A stretch of 64,000 bases of DNA. It comes from PALSA-505 sp963699015. GTDB lineage: Bacteria > Actinomycetota > Actinomycetes > Streptosporangiales > Streptosporangiaceae. Position numbers and translations under genes: made by a program. The notes under the pieces were generated by a model. That model was not told where the DNA came from and made no database searches. It saw only the letters and a program-made list of their open reading frames with translations. The DNA lies in NCBI GenBank assembly GCA_963699015.1, contig CAVOSX010000002.1, positions 248,001 to 312,000 of the forward strand, written 5' to 3'. How positions within the stretch are numbered: position 1 is the first letter of the stretch; each line of letters opens with the position of its first letter. Positions 1 to 9,014 of this stretch are shown here, in pieces.

Positions 1-900
1 CCGGCCCGCAACACGTTCGTTCCCAGCCTGCTGCCAGGCAGTCAGCTCACCGCCGGGCTGGCTCTGAACCGGCTCAGCTCGCAGATCATGCTGACCGCCG
101 GCCCGGCGCTCGCGGGCCTCATCGCGGGCTCGTCGCACCTGGGCCTGCAGGCGTGCTATCTCCTGGACGGGCTCAGCTTCACGGCGGCGCTGTACGGGGT
201 GGCCAGGCTACCGGTCATGGGACCGCAGGCCAGCGCTCCCCGGCCAGGCCCGCGGGCAATCGCCGAGGGGATCAGCTTCATCCGCCGCAGCCAGGTGCTG
301 GCTGGCGCGTTTGTCGCCGATCTCAACGCCACCGTCTTCGGGCTGCCCATTGCCCTTTTCCCGGCGATCAATGCCGATCGGTTCGGCGGCAATCCCCGCA
401 CGCTGGGCCTGTTCACCGCGGCGATCGGCCTGGGCGGGCTGGTCGGCGCCGCCTTCTCCGGGCCGGTCAGTCACATCGCACGACAGGGCCGGGCCATGCT
501 GTGCGCCGTGGCGGTGTGGGGTGCGGCCTTCGCCGGGTTCGCGGTCGCTCCCGGGCTGTGGCTGACTCTCGGCCTGCTGGCTGTGGCCGGGGCGGCCGAC
601 ACCTTCACGGTGGTACTCCGCGGAGTCATCGTCACCGCGGTTACCCCCGATCGGCTGCGCGGCCGGGTCCTGGCCGCCGACTACGTGGTGGGCGCGGGCG
701 GCGCGGAACTCGGCAGCCTGGAGGCCGGGGCGCTGGGCTCGCTGACATCGCCCACGGTCAGCGCTCTGGCCGGCGGGCTGGTCACGATCGCAGGTGCCAT
801 CGTGATCGGGCTGATGCTGCCGGCGTTCAACCGGTACCGGCGCCCGCCGGATCCTCACCCGGCGGAAGGCCTGCATACCGTCGCCCCCGCCAGCACCTGA
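1..900 (+). CDS. MFS transporter, C-terminal part (5' end outside window)
   Basis: The frame is open from the first base, so the gene starts outside the window. About 299 residues remain, with repeated hydrophobic segments rich in Gly/Ala/Leu that fit the second half of a 12-helix major facilitator. The order of segments and the short charged loop between helices resemble EntS-like exporters (MFS_3), which export siderophores or drugs by proton antiport across the inner membrane; the substrate cannot be told here. The hydrophilic tail ends at the TGA shortly before a convergent VOC gene. The class call is firm; any link to siderophores is inference. Confidence 0.85.
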   Translation, partial: PARNTFVPSLLPGSQLTAGLALNRLSSQIMLTAGPALAGLIAGSSHLGLQACYLLDGLSFTAALYGVARLPVMGPQASAPRPGPRAIAEGISFIRRSQVLAGAFVADLNATVFGLPIALFPAINADRFGGNPRTLGLFTAAIGLGGLVGAAFSGPVSHIARQGRAMLCAVAVWGAAFAGFAVAPGLWLTLGLLAVAGAADTFTVVLRGVIVTAVTPDRLRGRVLAADYVVGAGGAELGSLEAGALGSLTSPTVSALAGGLVTIAGAIVIGLMLPAFNRYRRPPDPHPAEGLHTVAPAST

Positions 901-946
901 GTCTGCGGGGCGCGGCCGGCGCCCGGCCTGCCGGCCCGGGCGGCTC

Positions 947-1339
947 CTAGCCTGGCGACTGCTGTTGCGCGGACCACGACGGCAGCTGCTGCAGGGACCA
1001 GGTGTTGCCGTCCGGGTCGCTGAAGTAGACGAACGACCCCCAGGGCTGCACGTCGATCTCGCTGGCCTGCACGCCATGGTCGATGAGCTGCTGGCGGGCA
1101 GCACCGGCGTCGGCGACGACCATCTGGATACCCCGCTGCGAGCCCGGCGGCATCTCGGTGATGCCGGTGCCGAGTACCACCGAGCACGCCGAGCCTGGCG
1201 GTGTGAGCTGCACGAACCGCAGCTGCTCATTGACCTGGTAGTCGTGGTCGGCGTTGAAGCCGACCTGTTCGACGTAGAAGGATTTCGCGCGGTCAACGTC
1301 GGTTACCGGAATAGCCACGAGCTCGATCTTCCAGTCCAT
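947..1339 (-). CDS. VOC (glyoxalase/bleomycin-resistance fold) family protein
   Basis: A 130-residue protein with the typical vicinal-oxygen-chelate layout: an N-terminal beta strand (KIELVAIPVTDVDRAKSFY), a central strand region with RFVQLTPPGS, and the C-terminal signature YFSDPDGNTWSLQQ. The length equals a single VOC module, which normally dimerises to make a metal site. The family includes glyoxalases, dioxygenases and drug-binding proteins; nothing here narrows the substrate. Its 3' end meets the preceding transporter gene head-on. The ATG start gives the usual short lead into the first strand. Confidence 0.85.
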   Translation of the reverse strand: MDWKIELVAIPVTDVDRAKSFYVEQVGFNADHDYQVNEQLRFVQLTPPGSACSVVLGTGITEMPPGSQRGIQMVVADAGAARQQLIDHGVQASEIDVQPWGSFVYFSDPDGNTWSLQQLPSWSAQQQSPG

Positions 1340-1481
1340 GACCGGATTGTAGGAGAGAGGCCTGACAACAGGCGGGCAGCGCCGCGGCTACGACGAGACA
1401 AGCCGCTGCGGGCAATATCGTGGCGGCCGCGCGGAACGTCCGCCCCAGGCTCGGGCGCTGACCCCGGCGCGTTCGGAGACA

Positions 1482-2201
1482 ATGAATTCAATGGTGACAT
1501 CCGCAGTTCCTCTGGCCGACCCGGACCTGGTGCGCCGGGCGCTTGCCGACGCGGCGCGGGCCGGGCCTTACTTCGTGCTCGGCGTCGGGGACGACGGGGA
1601 CCACAGGCGGTGGCGCCCGGCCGCCGCGCTGTACGCCGGCGGGCTGGCCGGGCTGGTCGCCAGCACCGGAGCGCAGCTGAGGGTGACCGAGGCCAGGGTG
1701 GCCGCCTCGACCGTCCAGCTCGGCTACGCCGCCCGGCTGTGGTCACCGGTGCTCGGCTGCGCGCTGCAGGACGGCATCGTGCCGGACCTGACCGAATTGC
1801 GGACCACCGCGGCGGCGCCGATGCGGCTGAGCCTGCCAGGGCCGCGCGGCTGGCAGCCCGGCGGCGAGGAGGAACTGGCCGCGCTGGCCTACCGGATGGT
1901 GGTGACCTGCCACCTGGAACCGCTGGCCGCCGGCCTGCCGGTGAAGGTGGCGGCGGGGCTGCTGCACGGCAACGCGGCCGCCGCGATGACCGGCGCGCTG
2001 CGGGTGCTCGCCTGCACCCGCCCCGGCCTGGGGCGGCCGGCCCGGGCGCTGGCCGGGCGGCTGCTCGGCACCGGGCTGCTGCGCGGGACGGGCGAGCTGA
2101 CCGGGCCCGGCCTGGAGTTCTCGCGCCGGTCGTGCTGCCTGTTCTACCGAGTACCCGGTGGAGGGCTGTGCTCGGACTGCCCGCTACCCGAACCAGCCTG
2201 A
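1482..2201 (+). CDS. FhuF-like (2Fe-2S) protein, putative ferric siderophore reductase
   Basis: A 239-residue protein whose last 25 residues hold the C-C-x10-C-x2-C pattern (Cys218, Cys219, Cys230, Cys233 in CCLFYRVPGGGLCSDCP), the [2Fe-2S] ligand set of the FhuF C-terminal domain. FhuF-type proteins reduce ferric iron released from siderophores in the cytoplasm. The N-terminal 200 residues are Ala/Gly/Leu-rich, as in actinobacterial members. A GGAG lies 3 nt before the first ATG and 12 nt before a second in-frame ATG three codons on, so either may be the start. It is followed after 32 nt by an amidohydrolase on the same strand. Iron-reductase function is by family. Confidence 0.8.
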   Translation: MNSMVTSAVPLADPDLVRRALADAARAGPYFVLGVGDDGDHRRWRPAAALYAGGLAGLVASTGAQLRVTEARVAASTVQLGYAARLWSPVLGCALQDGIVPDLTELRTTAAAPMRLSLPGPRGWQPGGEEELAALAYRMVVTCHLEPLAAGLPVKVAAGLLHGNAAAAMTGALRVLACTRPGLGRPARALAGRLLGTGLLRGTGELTGPGLEFSRRSCCLFYRVPGGGLCSDCPLPEPA

Positions 2202-2233
2202 TAGCCGCCCGGACCGGCCCGACAGGAGCTGCC

Positions 2234-3907
2234 GTGATCACCGCCGCCGACCTGCTGCTGATCAACGCGAACGTGCTCACCATGGATCCCGGCCGGCCGC
2301 GCGCGACAGCGGTCGCCATCACGGGCGGCCGCATCCTGGACCTGCCGGACTACCCGGAAGAAGTGAGCGCCGAGCAGGTCGTGGATCTGCACGGAGCCAC
2401 CGTGCTGCCCGGCTTTCACGACGCGCACAACCACATGACGTGGTTCGGCCTGTCGCTGAGCGAGGTTGACCTGCGCTCCCCCGGCATCGGCAGCCTCGAC
2501 GAGCTGTACGCGGCGGTGGCCCGGCGGGCGCAGTCCGCGGGCCCCGGCGAGTGGGTGGTCGGGTCCGGCTATGACCAGAACAAGATCGGCGGCCACCCCG
2601 ACCGTGATGCTCTCGATCGCGTCGCACCAGGCCGGCGGGTGTGGCTGCGGCATACCTCGGGGCACATGTGCGTGGTGAACAGCCTGGTCCTGGCCGACCT
2701 GGGCCTCGACGCCCGGCCGGCCGAGGTGTCCGGCGGCCGGATGGCCACCGATGCGACCGGGCGCCCGAACGGGCTGCTCGAGGAGCGCGCGCAGGAACTG
2801 GTCGGCCGGCTGGTCCTGCCGTTCCCGGTCGCGGCGCTGGCCGACGCGATCGACCGGGCCGGGGCGCAGTACCTCAGGGAGGGCATCACAAGCTGCACCG
2901 AGGCCGGAATCGGCGGCGGCTGGATCGGCCAGAGCCCGGTCGAGCTGGCTGCCTACCAGGCCGCCAGGGAGCAGGGCAGGCTGCGGGTCCGGGTCGAGCT
3001 GATGGTTGCCGGCGAGGCTCTGCATCCGGTGGTCGCGCATGCCGACGACGGCCTGGACGTCGGGCTGGACCTGGGGCTGCGCACCGGGTTCGGCGACGAC
3101 TGGCTGCGGCTGGGCGCGGTGAAGGTGTTCAGCGACGGTTCCCTGATCGGCCGCACCGCCGCGATGACCGAACCGTTCGCCGACGCCGCTGAGGCGCCAG
3201 GTGCTGCTGGCGGCGAGGCCGGCTACCTGCAAGCCGACGCCGGCCAGCTCGCGGAAACGATCATCGCCGCGCACCGCTCCGGCTGGCAGGTCGCGACGCA
3301 CGCGGTGGGAGACCGGGCCATCGACGTGGCGCTCGACGCGTACGCGCGGGCCCTGTCGCGGTATCCGCGGCCGGACCCCCGGCACCGCATCGAGCACTTC
3401 GCCGTCGCCCGTCCTGACCAGGTGGCCCGGGCCGCGGAGCTGGGCATCATCGCGGTGCCGCAGGGCCGGTTCGCCACCGAGATCGGCGACGGGATGCTGG
3501 CGGCACTCGGGCCGGGCCGGCACGGCTGGCTCTACCGGCACCGGTCCCTGCTGGAGGCCGGGCTGACGCTGCCGGGCAGCTCAGACCGGCCCGTGGTGCT
3601 GGGCGCGCCGCTGCTGGGCATCCACGACATGGTCAACCGGCGCACCGGTTCCGGCGCACCGTACAACCCCGGCGAGGCGATCCCCGCGCAGGAGGCGGTG
3701 CGCGCGTACACCCACGGGTCGGCCTACGCCAGCCACCAGGAGGACGTCAAGGGGACCATCGCGCGGGGCAAGCTCGCCGACCTGGTGGTGCTGTCGGAGG
3801 ACCCGACGGCGGTCGCCCCGGACCGGATCGCCGGCCTCGAGGTGCTGGCGACCATCGTGGACGGCCAGTGCCGCTACCACCGGGGCGCCATCGACGGACT
3901 GAGCTAG
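2234..3907 (+). CDS. YtcJ-like amidohydrolase (amidohydrolase family 3)
   Basis: The start is set at a GTG preceded by AGGAG with a 5-nt spacer, giving 557 residues. The N-terminal beta sandwich leads into PGFHDAHNHM, whose HxH (His65, His67) is the metal-binding motif of the amidohydrolase superfamily; RIEHFAV and SSDRPV further on supply the later His and the catalytic Asp region of family 3. The C-terminal GTIARGKLADLVVL closes the sandwich domain. These metal-dependent cytoplasmic hydrolases cleave amide or related C-N bonds; the substrate is unknown. Spacing of 32 nt after the FhuF-like gene suggests co-transcription. Confidence 0.88.
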   Translation: MITAADLLLINANVLTMDPGRPRATAVAITGGRILDLPDYPEEVSAEQVVDLHGATVLPGFHDAHNHMTWFGLSLSEVDLRSPGIGSLDELYAAVARRAQSAGPGEWVVGSGYDQNKIGGHPDRDALDRVAPGRRVWLRHTSGHMCVVNSLVLADLGLDARPAEVSGGRMATDATGRPNGLLEERAQELVGRLVLPFPVAALADAIDRAGAQYLREGITSCTEAGIGGGWIGQSPVELAAYQAAREQGRLRVRVELMVAGEALHPVVAHADDGLDVGLDLGLRTGFGDDWLRLGAVKVFSDGSLIGRTAAMTEPFADAAEAPGAAGGEAGYLQADAGQLAETIIAAHRSGWQVATHAVGDRAIDVALDAYARALSRYPRPDPRHRIEHFAVARPDQVARAAELGIIAVPQGRFATEIGDGMLAALGPGRHGWLYRHRSLLEAGLTLPGSSDRPVVLGAPLLGIHDMVNRRTGSGAPYNPGEAIPAQEAVRAYTHGSAYASHQEDVKGTIARGKLADLVVLSEDPTAVAPDRIAGLEVLATIVDGQCRYHRGAIDGLS

Positions 3908-4092
3908 GGCCGCGTCGGCCGCGGGCAAGCGACCTGCCATGACCTCACTGCCACGCCACCGCGCGGGCGGGGGATCTCTGGCGCGGGCCGGTCAGCCATG
4001 ATCTCCCCGATTGCGCCCGTTTCTGCGCTTGTACCACGGCAAAGTAGCGGGACCGCTGTGCGTGATTGCCGGTCCGGCTTGAGAATCAAGCT

Positions 4093-5646
4093 GTGCTACT
4101 GCTTCGCGGCGGGCTGCTGGCCGACGGGATCGGATCCACGACCCGGCGGGCTGATGTGCTGATCGACGGGCCGCAGATCGTCTCGGTCGATGCGCGCGGC
4201 GCGGCCCCGGACGGCTGCGACGTGATCGGCCTCGCTCCCGGCAGCGTGATCTGTCCGGGTTTCATCGACGCGCACGCGCACGCCGAGGGGCCGCTGCTGG
4301 CCACCGGGCGGGTGGACGGCGCCCTGGCCCAGGGGGTGACGACGCTCGTCGTCGGCCAGGACGGACAGTCGTGGATCGGCGCCACCGCGGCCACGGCGCA
4401 ATACCTGAACCAGTACTTCGGGCCGGTCAACGGCGCGCTCGACCCGGTCCGCGACCTCGACCTGGCCGCCTACCGGGACGCGGTCTCGGGGTGGCTGACG
4501 CAGAACGTCGCCGTCCTGGCCTCGCAGGGCACGATCCGGCACAACATCGCCGGGCTGCGGCCCGGCCCGCTGGAGGCCGGCGAGCGGCCAGCGGCGCGGC
4601 GGCAGGTGGAAGACGCGCTCGCCGACGGGGCGGTGGGGCTGTCCAGCGGCCTGGACTACCTGCCGAGCCGGTTCGGCGGCATCGACGAGGTCGCCGACAT
4701 GGCCAGGCCGCTGGCCGCGGCGGGGCGCCCCTACGTCTCGCACCTGCGCGGCTACGGCCCGGAGGTCAGGGCAGGCCTGGACGAGCTGGCCGCCGTGGGC
4801 CGCGGGGCCGGCATCAGGGTGCACGCCAGCCACCTGTGGGGCACGCCCGCTGACCTGCGGGCGGCGCTCGCGGCGGCCGAGGCCGGGGGCGTCGGCGTCA
4901 CCTTTGACATGTACCCGGACCGCAGATCCAGCACGATCCTGGCCATGCTGCTGCTTGCGCCCGAGATCCAGGCCCGCGGCCCGGAGCACACGCTGGCCGC
5001 GCTGGCCGACCCTGGGCAGCGCGCGGCGCTGCTGGCACAGGAGAAGTTCACCGACGATTTCCTCGAGCAGGTCTACCTGGGCTGCCTGCCGGCCGAGGCC
5101 GCGCGCTTTGCCGGGCAGTCGGTAACCCAGGCTGCCCGGCGCGATTCGCGGCCGCCGGGCGAGTGGGTTCTCGACCTGCTGGTCAGCAGCGGCCTGAACG
5201 TAGGTGCCCACCTGTATCGGCCCGCGCTGACCGAAGACGATCTGGCCTGGCTGGCCGCCGACGGCCGGCACTGCGCCGGGTCGGACGGCATCTATCAGGG
5301 ACAGCACCCGCATCCGCGCGGATACAACGCGTTCGCCCGGCTCGCCGAGTACTACCTGGCCGGCGAGCCCGGCGCCGACGGGTCCGGCCAGGGCTACCAG
5401 CGCCTGGCCCGGCACCTGGCGGCGAACGCGGCCGACGCCTTCGGGCTGAGCCAGCGCGGCCGCCTGGCCCCGGGCCTGGCCGCCGATGTCTGCGTGATCG
5501 AGCCGGGCGGCATCACCGCGCAGGCCAGTTACGATGCTCCGCGGCGGCTGGCGACCGGGGTGGGCCTGGTGCTGGTGAACGGGGTCATCACGTGGCGCGA
5601 CGGGCAGCCGCTGACGGCCCGCTTCCCCGGGCGGCTGGTCAGCTAG
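4093..5646 (+). CDS. N-acyl-D-amino-acid deacylase family amidohydrolase
   Basis: About 517 residues. PGFIDAHAHAEG carries the HxH metal motif, SSGLDYLPSRFGGIDEV and YVSHLRGYG match the D-aminoacylase core (residues roughly 190-230), and VHASHLWGTP supplies a further His. The C-terminal RLAPGLAADVCVIEPGGI is the small beta domain. Family members are zinc enzymes that release D-amino acids from N-acyl-D-amino acids, or act on related imides. GTG is taken as start because the N-terminal strand VLLLRGGLLADG begins there; a TTG 27 nt upstream is the alternative and neither has a strong ribosome site. This is the second amidohydrolase in a row, which suggests a shared catabolic theme. Confidence 0.85.
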   Translation: MLLLRGGLLADGIGSTTRRADVLIDGPQIVSVDARGAAPDGCDVIGLAPGSVICPGFIDAHAHAEGPLLATGRVDGALAQGVTTLVVGQDGQSWIGATAATAQYLNQYFGPVNGALDPVRDLDLAAYRDAVSGWLTQNVAVLASQGTIRHNIAGLRPGPLEAGERPAARRQVEDALADGAVGLSSGLDYLPSRFGGIDEVADMARPLAAAGRPYVSHLRGYGPEVRAGLDELAAVGRGAGIRVHASHLWGTPADLRAALAAAEAGGVGVTFDMYPDRRSSTILAMLLLAPEIQARGPEHTLAALADPGQRAALLAQEKFTDDFLEQVYLGCLPAEAARFAGQSVTQAARRDSRPPGEWVLDLLVSSGLNVGAHLYRPALTEDDLAWLAADGRHCAGSDGIYQGQHPHPRGYNAFARLAEYYLAGEPGADGSGQGYQRLARHLAANAADAFGLSQRGRLAPGLAADVCVIEPGGITAQASYDAPRRLATGVGLVLVNGVITWRDGQPLTARFPGRLVS

Positions 5647-5746
5647 GCGCCCCCCGGGCCCGGGCCCGCCGAGCCGCGGCGATCGCTGCCCCCAAGCCGG
5701 CGAATCCCGGTTGACGACCGGGTACCGGGATCGGCATGCTTTCCGC

Positions 5747-6160
5747 GTGGTCGTTCAGCTGGTGCGGGCCGGCCGCCTGTATGGCGGCGTTCCCTATGCC
5801 TACGCCTCGGCCGGGAAGCCGGGGACGGTGGTGTTCACGGCCGGCGCCTGCCCGCTCGACGAGAACGGGTCGGTTGTCGGACGGGGCGACCTGCGGCTGC
5901 AGGCCCGGCAGGTGCTCGCCAACCTCACCGAGGCGCTGGCCGCGGCGGGCGCGACCCTGTCCGACGTCCTGAAGACGACCGTGTACGTCGCGTCCGCCGA
6001 TCGCGCGGACCTGGTCGCGGTCTGGGAGGTCGTCAGCGCCGCCTTCGGCGATCATGACGCGCCGAGCACGCTGCTGGGGGTGACCACGCTCGGCTACGAC
6101 GGCCAGCTCGTGGAGGTCGAGGCGGTCGCCCTGGTCAGCGACCCCGCGGCGGCGGACTGA
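5747..6160 (+). CDS. RidA family protein (YjgF/YER057c/UK114)
   Basis: A 137-residue RidA-like protein. GTVVFTAGACPLDENGSVVG is the first core strand pair, and LRLQARQVLANLTEALAAAG the helix. TTVYVASADRADLV and VEVEAVALV complete the chorismate-mutase-like trimeric fold. RidA proteins deaminate reactive enamine/imine intermediates; the canonical Arg near the C-terminal strand is not clearly present, so this may belong to a non-archetypal subgroup. GTG is the preferred start; an in-frame TTG twelve codons upstream is possible. It lies between a deacylase and a DsbA-like gene on the same strand. Confidence 0.85.
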   Translation: MVVQLVRAGRLYGGVPYAYASAGKPGTVVFTAGACPLDENGSVVGRGDLRLQARQVLANLTEALAAAGATLSDVLKTTVYVASADRADLVAVWEVVSAAFGDHDAPSTLLGVTTLGYDGQLVEVEAVALVSDPAAAD

Positions 6161-6214
6161 CGTCTCTGGCCGGCCAGGCGGAAGGGATCGGGCACGCCGC
6201 GCGTTGACGCAAGC

Positions 6215-6859
6215 ATGCAGGTGGAAATCTGGTCCGATCTGGTCTGCCCGTGGTGCTACCTGGGCAAGCGGCGCTTCGAGCGGGCGCTGGAGTCGTTCGG
6301 CCACCGGGATGAGGTCACGGTGGTATACCGCTCGTTCGAGCTGGATCCGTCCGCGCCCGCGGGGATGACCACCGCCACGGTCGAGCGGCTGGCCGACAAG
6401 TACGGGATGACCGCACAGCAGGCAGATGACGCCCAGCGGCAGATGGAGCAGCGCGCGGCCCAGGACGGGCTGGAGTTCCGGATGGACGGCCTGCGCAGCG
6501 GCAACACCCGCGACGCGCACCGGCTGCTGCACCTGGCCAAGGCGCATGGCGTGCAGGCCGCACTGGCCGAGCGGCTGCACCGGGCTTACTTCACCGAGCA
6601 GGCGTCGATTTTCGATCACTCTTCGCTGACCGAGCTCGCCGTCGAGGCCGGGCTGGACCGCGACGACGTGACCCGCGTGCTGGCCGGCCAGGAGTACGGC
6701 GATGCGGTCGACACCGACGAGGAGATGGCCCGGGCTCTCGGCGCGAACGGCGTCCCGTTGTTCATCATCGACCGCCGGTACGGCATCTCCGGCGCGCAGC
6801 CGCCCGAGGTCATCGAGCAGGTGCTGGATCAGGCCTGGGCGGATGCCCGGACCGCGTGA
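6215..6859 (+). CDS. DsbA family oxidoreductase (FrnE-like)
   Basis: A 214-residue thioredoxin-fold protein. DLVCPWCYLGKRRFE places the redox CxxC (Cys11-Pro-Trp-Cys14) at the end of the first strand, and GVPLFIIDRRYGISGAQP near residue 180 carries the cis-proline loop and the C-terminal strand seen in FrnE/2-hydroxychromene-isomerase-like DsbA proteins. No signal peptide is seen, so it is a cytoplasmic thiol oxidoreductase, as is usual for actinobacterial FrnE homologues linked to polyketide or oxidative-stress contexts. The start ATG lacks a clear ribosome site. The next gene begins 46 nt downstream. Confidence 0.9.
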   Translation: MQVEIWSDLVCPWCYLGKRRFERALESFGHRDEVTVVYRSFELDPSAPAGMTTATVERLADKYGMTAQQADDAQRQMEQRAAQDGLEFRMDGLRSGNTRDAHRLLHLAKAHGVQAALAERLHRAYFTEQASIFDHSSLTELAVEAGLDRDDVTRVLAGQEYGDAVDTDEEMARALGANGVPLFIIDRRYGISGAQPPEVIEQVLDQAWADARTA

Positions 6860-6904
6860 CGCTGCGCGGGCCAGGGCGCGGCCGGTGACCGGCCGGACCC
6901 GGCC

Positions 6905-7771
6905 GTGAAGATCCGCATCGCGGTCGGGGCGGGCGGCTCCGCGCTGGACGCGGACGCTTTCGCCGGGCTCGTCAGCAACCTCGCCGGGCTGGGTTTCGAC
7001 TCGCTGTGGGTCTCGGACGTGCTCACCGGCCCGGGTCCCGACCCGCTGATCGCACTGGCCATGGCGGCGCAGCTGGAACCGAAGCTCAAGCTCGGCACGA
7101 CCATGCTGCTGCCCGGGCGGAACGAGATCAGGCTGGCCAAGTCCCTGGCCACCCTGGACGTGCTCTCCCGCGGCCGGCTGCTGCTCACCTTCGTGCCCGG
7201 CCTGCCCTACGGCCCGGAGCGAGACGCGATCGGCGTGCCGGTCAGCGAGCGGTCCGGCGCCATCGAGCGGGTCCTGCCCCGGCTGCGGCGCTGGTGGGCG
7301 GGACAGGAGGTCAACGGGATCACGGTCAGGCCGCGCCCGGTCCAGGATCCGCTGGAGATCTGGCTCGGCGGCCTCGCCCCGGCCTCGCTGGCCCGGTGCG
7401 GTCAGCTCGCCGACGGGTGGCTCGGCTCCGCATGCACCCCCGGCCAGGCGCGCTCGGCGCGGCTGGCGATCAACGAGGCCGCGCGGCGAGCTGACCGGGA
7501 GGTCGATCCCGAGCATTTCGGTGTCAGCATCGGGTACGCGCACGAGCCGCTCACCGATGGGCAGCTGGCTGCCATGGCCGCGCGCGTACGCGGCCGCGAC
7601 ACGGACCCGCGCACCCTGGTTCCGGTCGGCTATGGCGCGCTGCGCACGACGCTGCAGGCCTTCATCGCGGCCGGCCTGTCGAAGTTCGTCGTCCGCCCGA
7701 TGTCCGTGCGAGGCTCCTGGCGCGAAGAACTCACCGGCCTGGCCGGCGCGGTCGCCGACCTGCAGACCTGA
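6905..7771 (+). CDS. LLM class flavin-dependent oxidoreductase
   Basis: A 288-residue luciferase-like (alpha/beta)8 protein. LGFDSLWVSDVL, KLKLGTTMLLPGRNEIRLAK and LATLDVLSRGRLLLTFVPG are the characteristic strand-helix units. WLGGLAPASLARCGQLADGW is the hallmark loop near residue 160-180. Many actinobacterial members use F420 or FMN; the cofactor cannot be decided from the sequence. It starts at GTG and ends 8 nt before the convergent CapA-like gene. The substrate is unknown. Confidence 0.88.
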   Translation: MKIRIAVGAGGSALDADAFAGLVSNLAGLGFDSLWVSDVLTGPGPDPLIALAMAAQLEPKLKLGTTMLLPGRNEIRLAKSLATLDVLSRGRLLLTFVPGLPYGPERDAIGVPVSERSGAIERVLPRLRRWWAGQEVNGITVRPRPVQDPLEIWLGGLAPASLARCGQLADGWLGSACTPGQARSARLAINEAARRADREVDPEHFGVSIGYAHEPLTDGQLAAMAARVRGRDTDPRTLVPVGYGALRTTLQAFIAAGLSKFVVRPMSVRGSWREELTGLAGAVADLQT

Positions 7772-7778
7772 GCGGAGG

Positions 7779-8918
7779 TCACGGTGCCCGGACGGCGCCA
7801 GACGGCAGGATGCGGGCCGCGGCCCTGCCGAAATCCTCCGCCGAGAGCCGGGCGATCAAGGGGACAGCCCCGCCGCCGGGCACGGGCTGGCCCTGCGCGG
7901 TGAACCGGACGGGGTAGATCCGGGCGCGCTCGAACCGGCCGGCCGAGGACAGGGTCACGTGCAGGATGACGCTCAGGTCGAGGTCGCCGTCGGTGCCGAA
8001 ATTGTTGTAGCCGGCGAAATTGCCGAGGCTGTAGGCGATGAGCCGGCCCCGGTAGAACTGCATGCCGCGCACCACGTGCGGGCCGCTCGCGATGACCAGG
8101 CTGGCGCCGGCGCCGATCGCCATGTGGGCGAACGCCTCGGCGTCCCCCCGGTCCTCGCCGTCGAAATACTCCTCGTGACCGGTCACGTGGTCCGCGTCTG
8201 AGCCCTCGGCGCCGGCGTGCATGTAGACCACGACGACGCTGGCCTGCCTGACGGCCTGCTTGATCAGCGCCCGGGCCGCGCGCACGTCGAGGAGGCTGGC
8301 GTCGTAGTCGTAGGGCGCGAAGGCCACGAACGCCACCGCCACCCCCCTGACGCGGACGGTCGTGATCTCGCCGGGCAGCCCGGTCTGGGCCAGGCCGGCC
8401 GTGTGGATCGCCCGCACCGTCTGGGCCTGCCCGGCGGCGCCGAAGTCGAAGGAGTGGTTGTTGGCGTCGTTGAGGACGGTGAACCCGGCATCCTTGAGAT
8501 ACCGCGCGTAGCGAGGCGGGGCCCGGAACGCGAAGCAGTCGCTGCTCTGGCCGCCCGGCCCGCATTTACTGGCGGTCGCCGTCGTCAGCGTGCCTTCGAG
8601 GTTGCCGAAGACGATCTGGGCGCCGGAATCGAGGGTCCGCTTGACCGCGTCGAGGTACGTCACGGGATCGGGGGGCAGATCGGGCGTGTCGCCGAGCATC
8701 GTGTCGCCGACGGCGGCGATCGTCACCCGGACCGGGGCGGCCGGGCGCGGCGTGCCGGGCCCGGCCGTGCCGGCGGGGCTGGCCGACCTGTGTCCCGGGG
8801 CCGCAGCCCCGGTCTGGGGAGCAGGAGCGGCGGCCGAGCATGCCGACAGGCCGAGCGCGGCCGCCAGGCCGATGAGAGCGATGACCTCGCCGCCGGATAA
8901 GGTCACTCTACGTCGCAC
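7779..8918 (-). CDS. CapA family lipoprotein (metallophosphatase fold)
   Basis: 379 residues. The N-terminus has a basic head, a hydrophobic stretch and the lipobox LSAC with Cys27, so the product should be a lipid-anchored extracytoplasmic protein, followed by an Ala/Pro/Gly linker. The catalytic core starts at AAVGDTMLGD and continues with FGNLEGTL, NDANNHSFDFG and VVYMHAGAE, matching the PGA_cap/CapA family of calcineurin-like proteins tied to poly-gamma-glutamate or cell-surface polymer anchoring. No cap or pgs genes are adjacent, so this is a stand-alone member whose polymer is unknown. It starts with GTG. Confidence 0.87.
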   Translation of the reverse strand: MRRRVTLSGGEVIALIGLAAALGLSACSAAAPAPQTGAAAPGHRSASPAGTAGPGTPRPAAPVRVTIAAVGDTMLGDTPDLPPDPVTYLDAVKRTLDSGAQIVFGNLEGTLTTATASKCGPGGQSSDCFAFRAPPRYARYLKDAGFTVLNDANNHSFDFGAAGQAQTVRAIHTAGLAQTGLPGEITTVRVRGVAVAFVAFAPYDYDASLLDVRAARALIKQAVRQASVVVVYMHAGAEGSDADHVTGHEEYFDGEDRGDAEAFAHMAIGAGASLVIASGPHVVRGMQFYRGRLIAYSLGNFAGYNNFGTDGDLDLSVILHVTLSSAGRFERARIYPVRFTAQGQPVPGGGAVPLIARLSAEDFGRAAARILPSGAVRAP

Positions 8919-8968
8919 GCTTATCAGCCCATCGTGACAATTTCGGGCATCAGGATGCCCGCCGCGGG

Positions 8969-9004
8969 ACGGCCGGGCCGCCCGCGACCGGGCGGCCCGG
9001 CCGT
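8969..9004 (-). terminator. Strong hairpin terminator after the beta-helix gene
   Basis: A perfect 16-bp GC stem with a 4-nt loop lies 11 nt beyond the stop of the minus-strand beta-helix gene and before the start of the CapA-like gene. There is no U tract, as is usual for GC-rich actinomycete terminators. Confidence 0.7.
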
Positions 9005-9014
9005 TCCCTGGACC

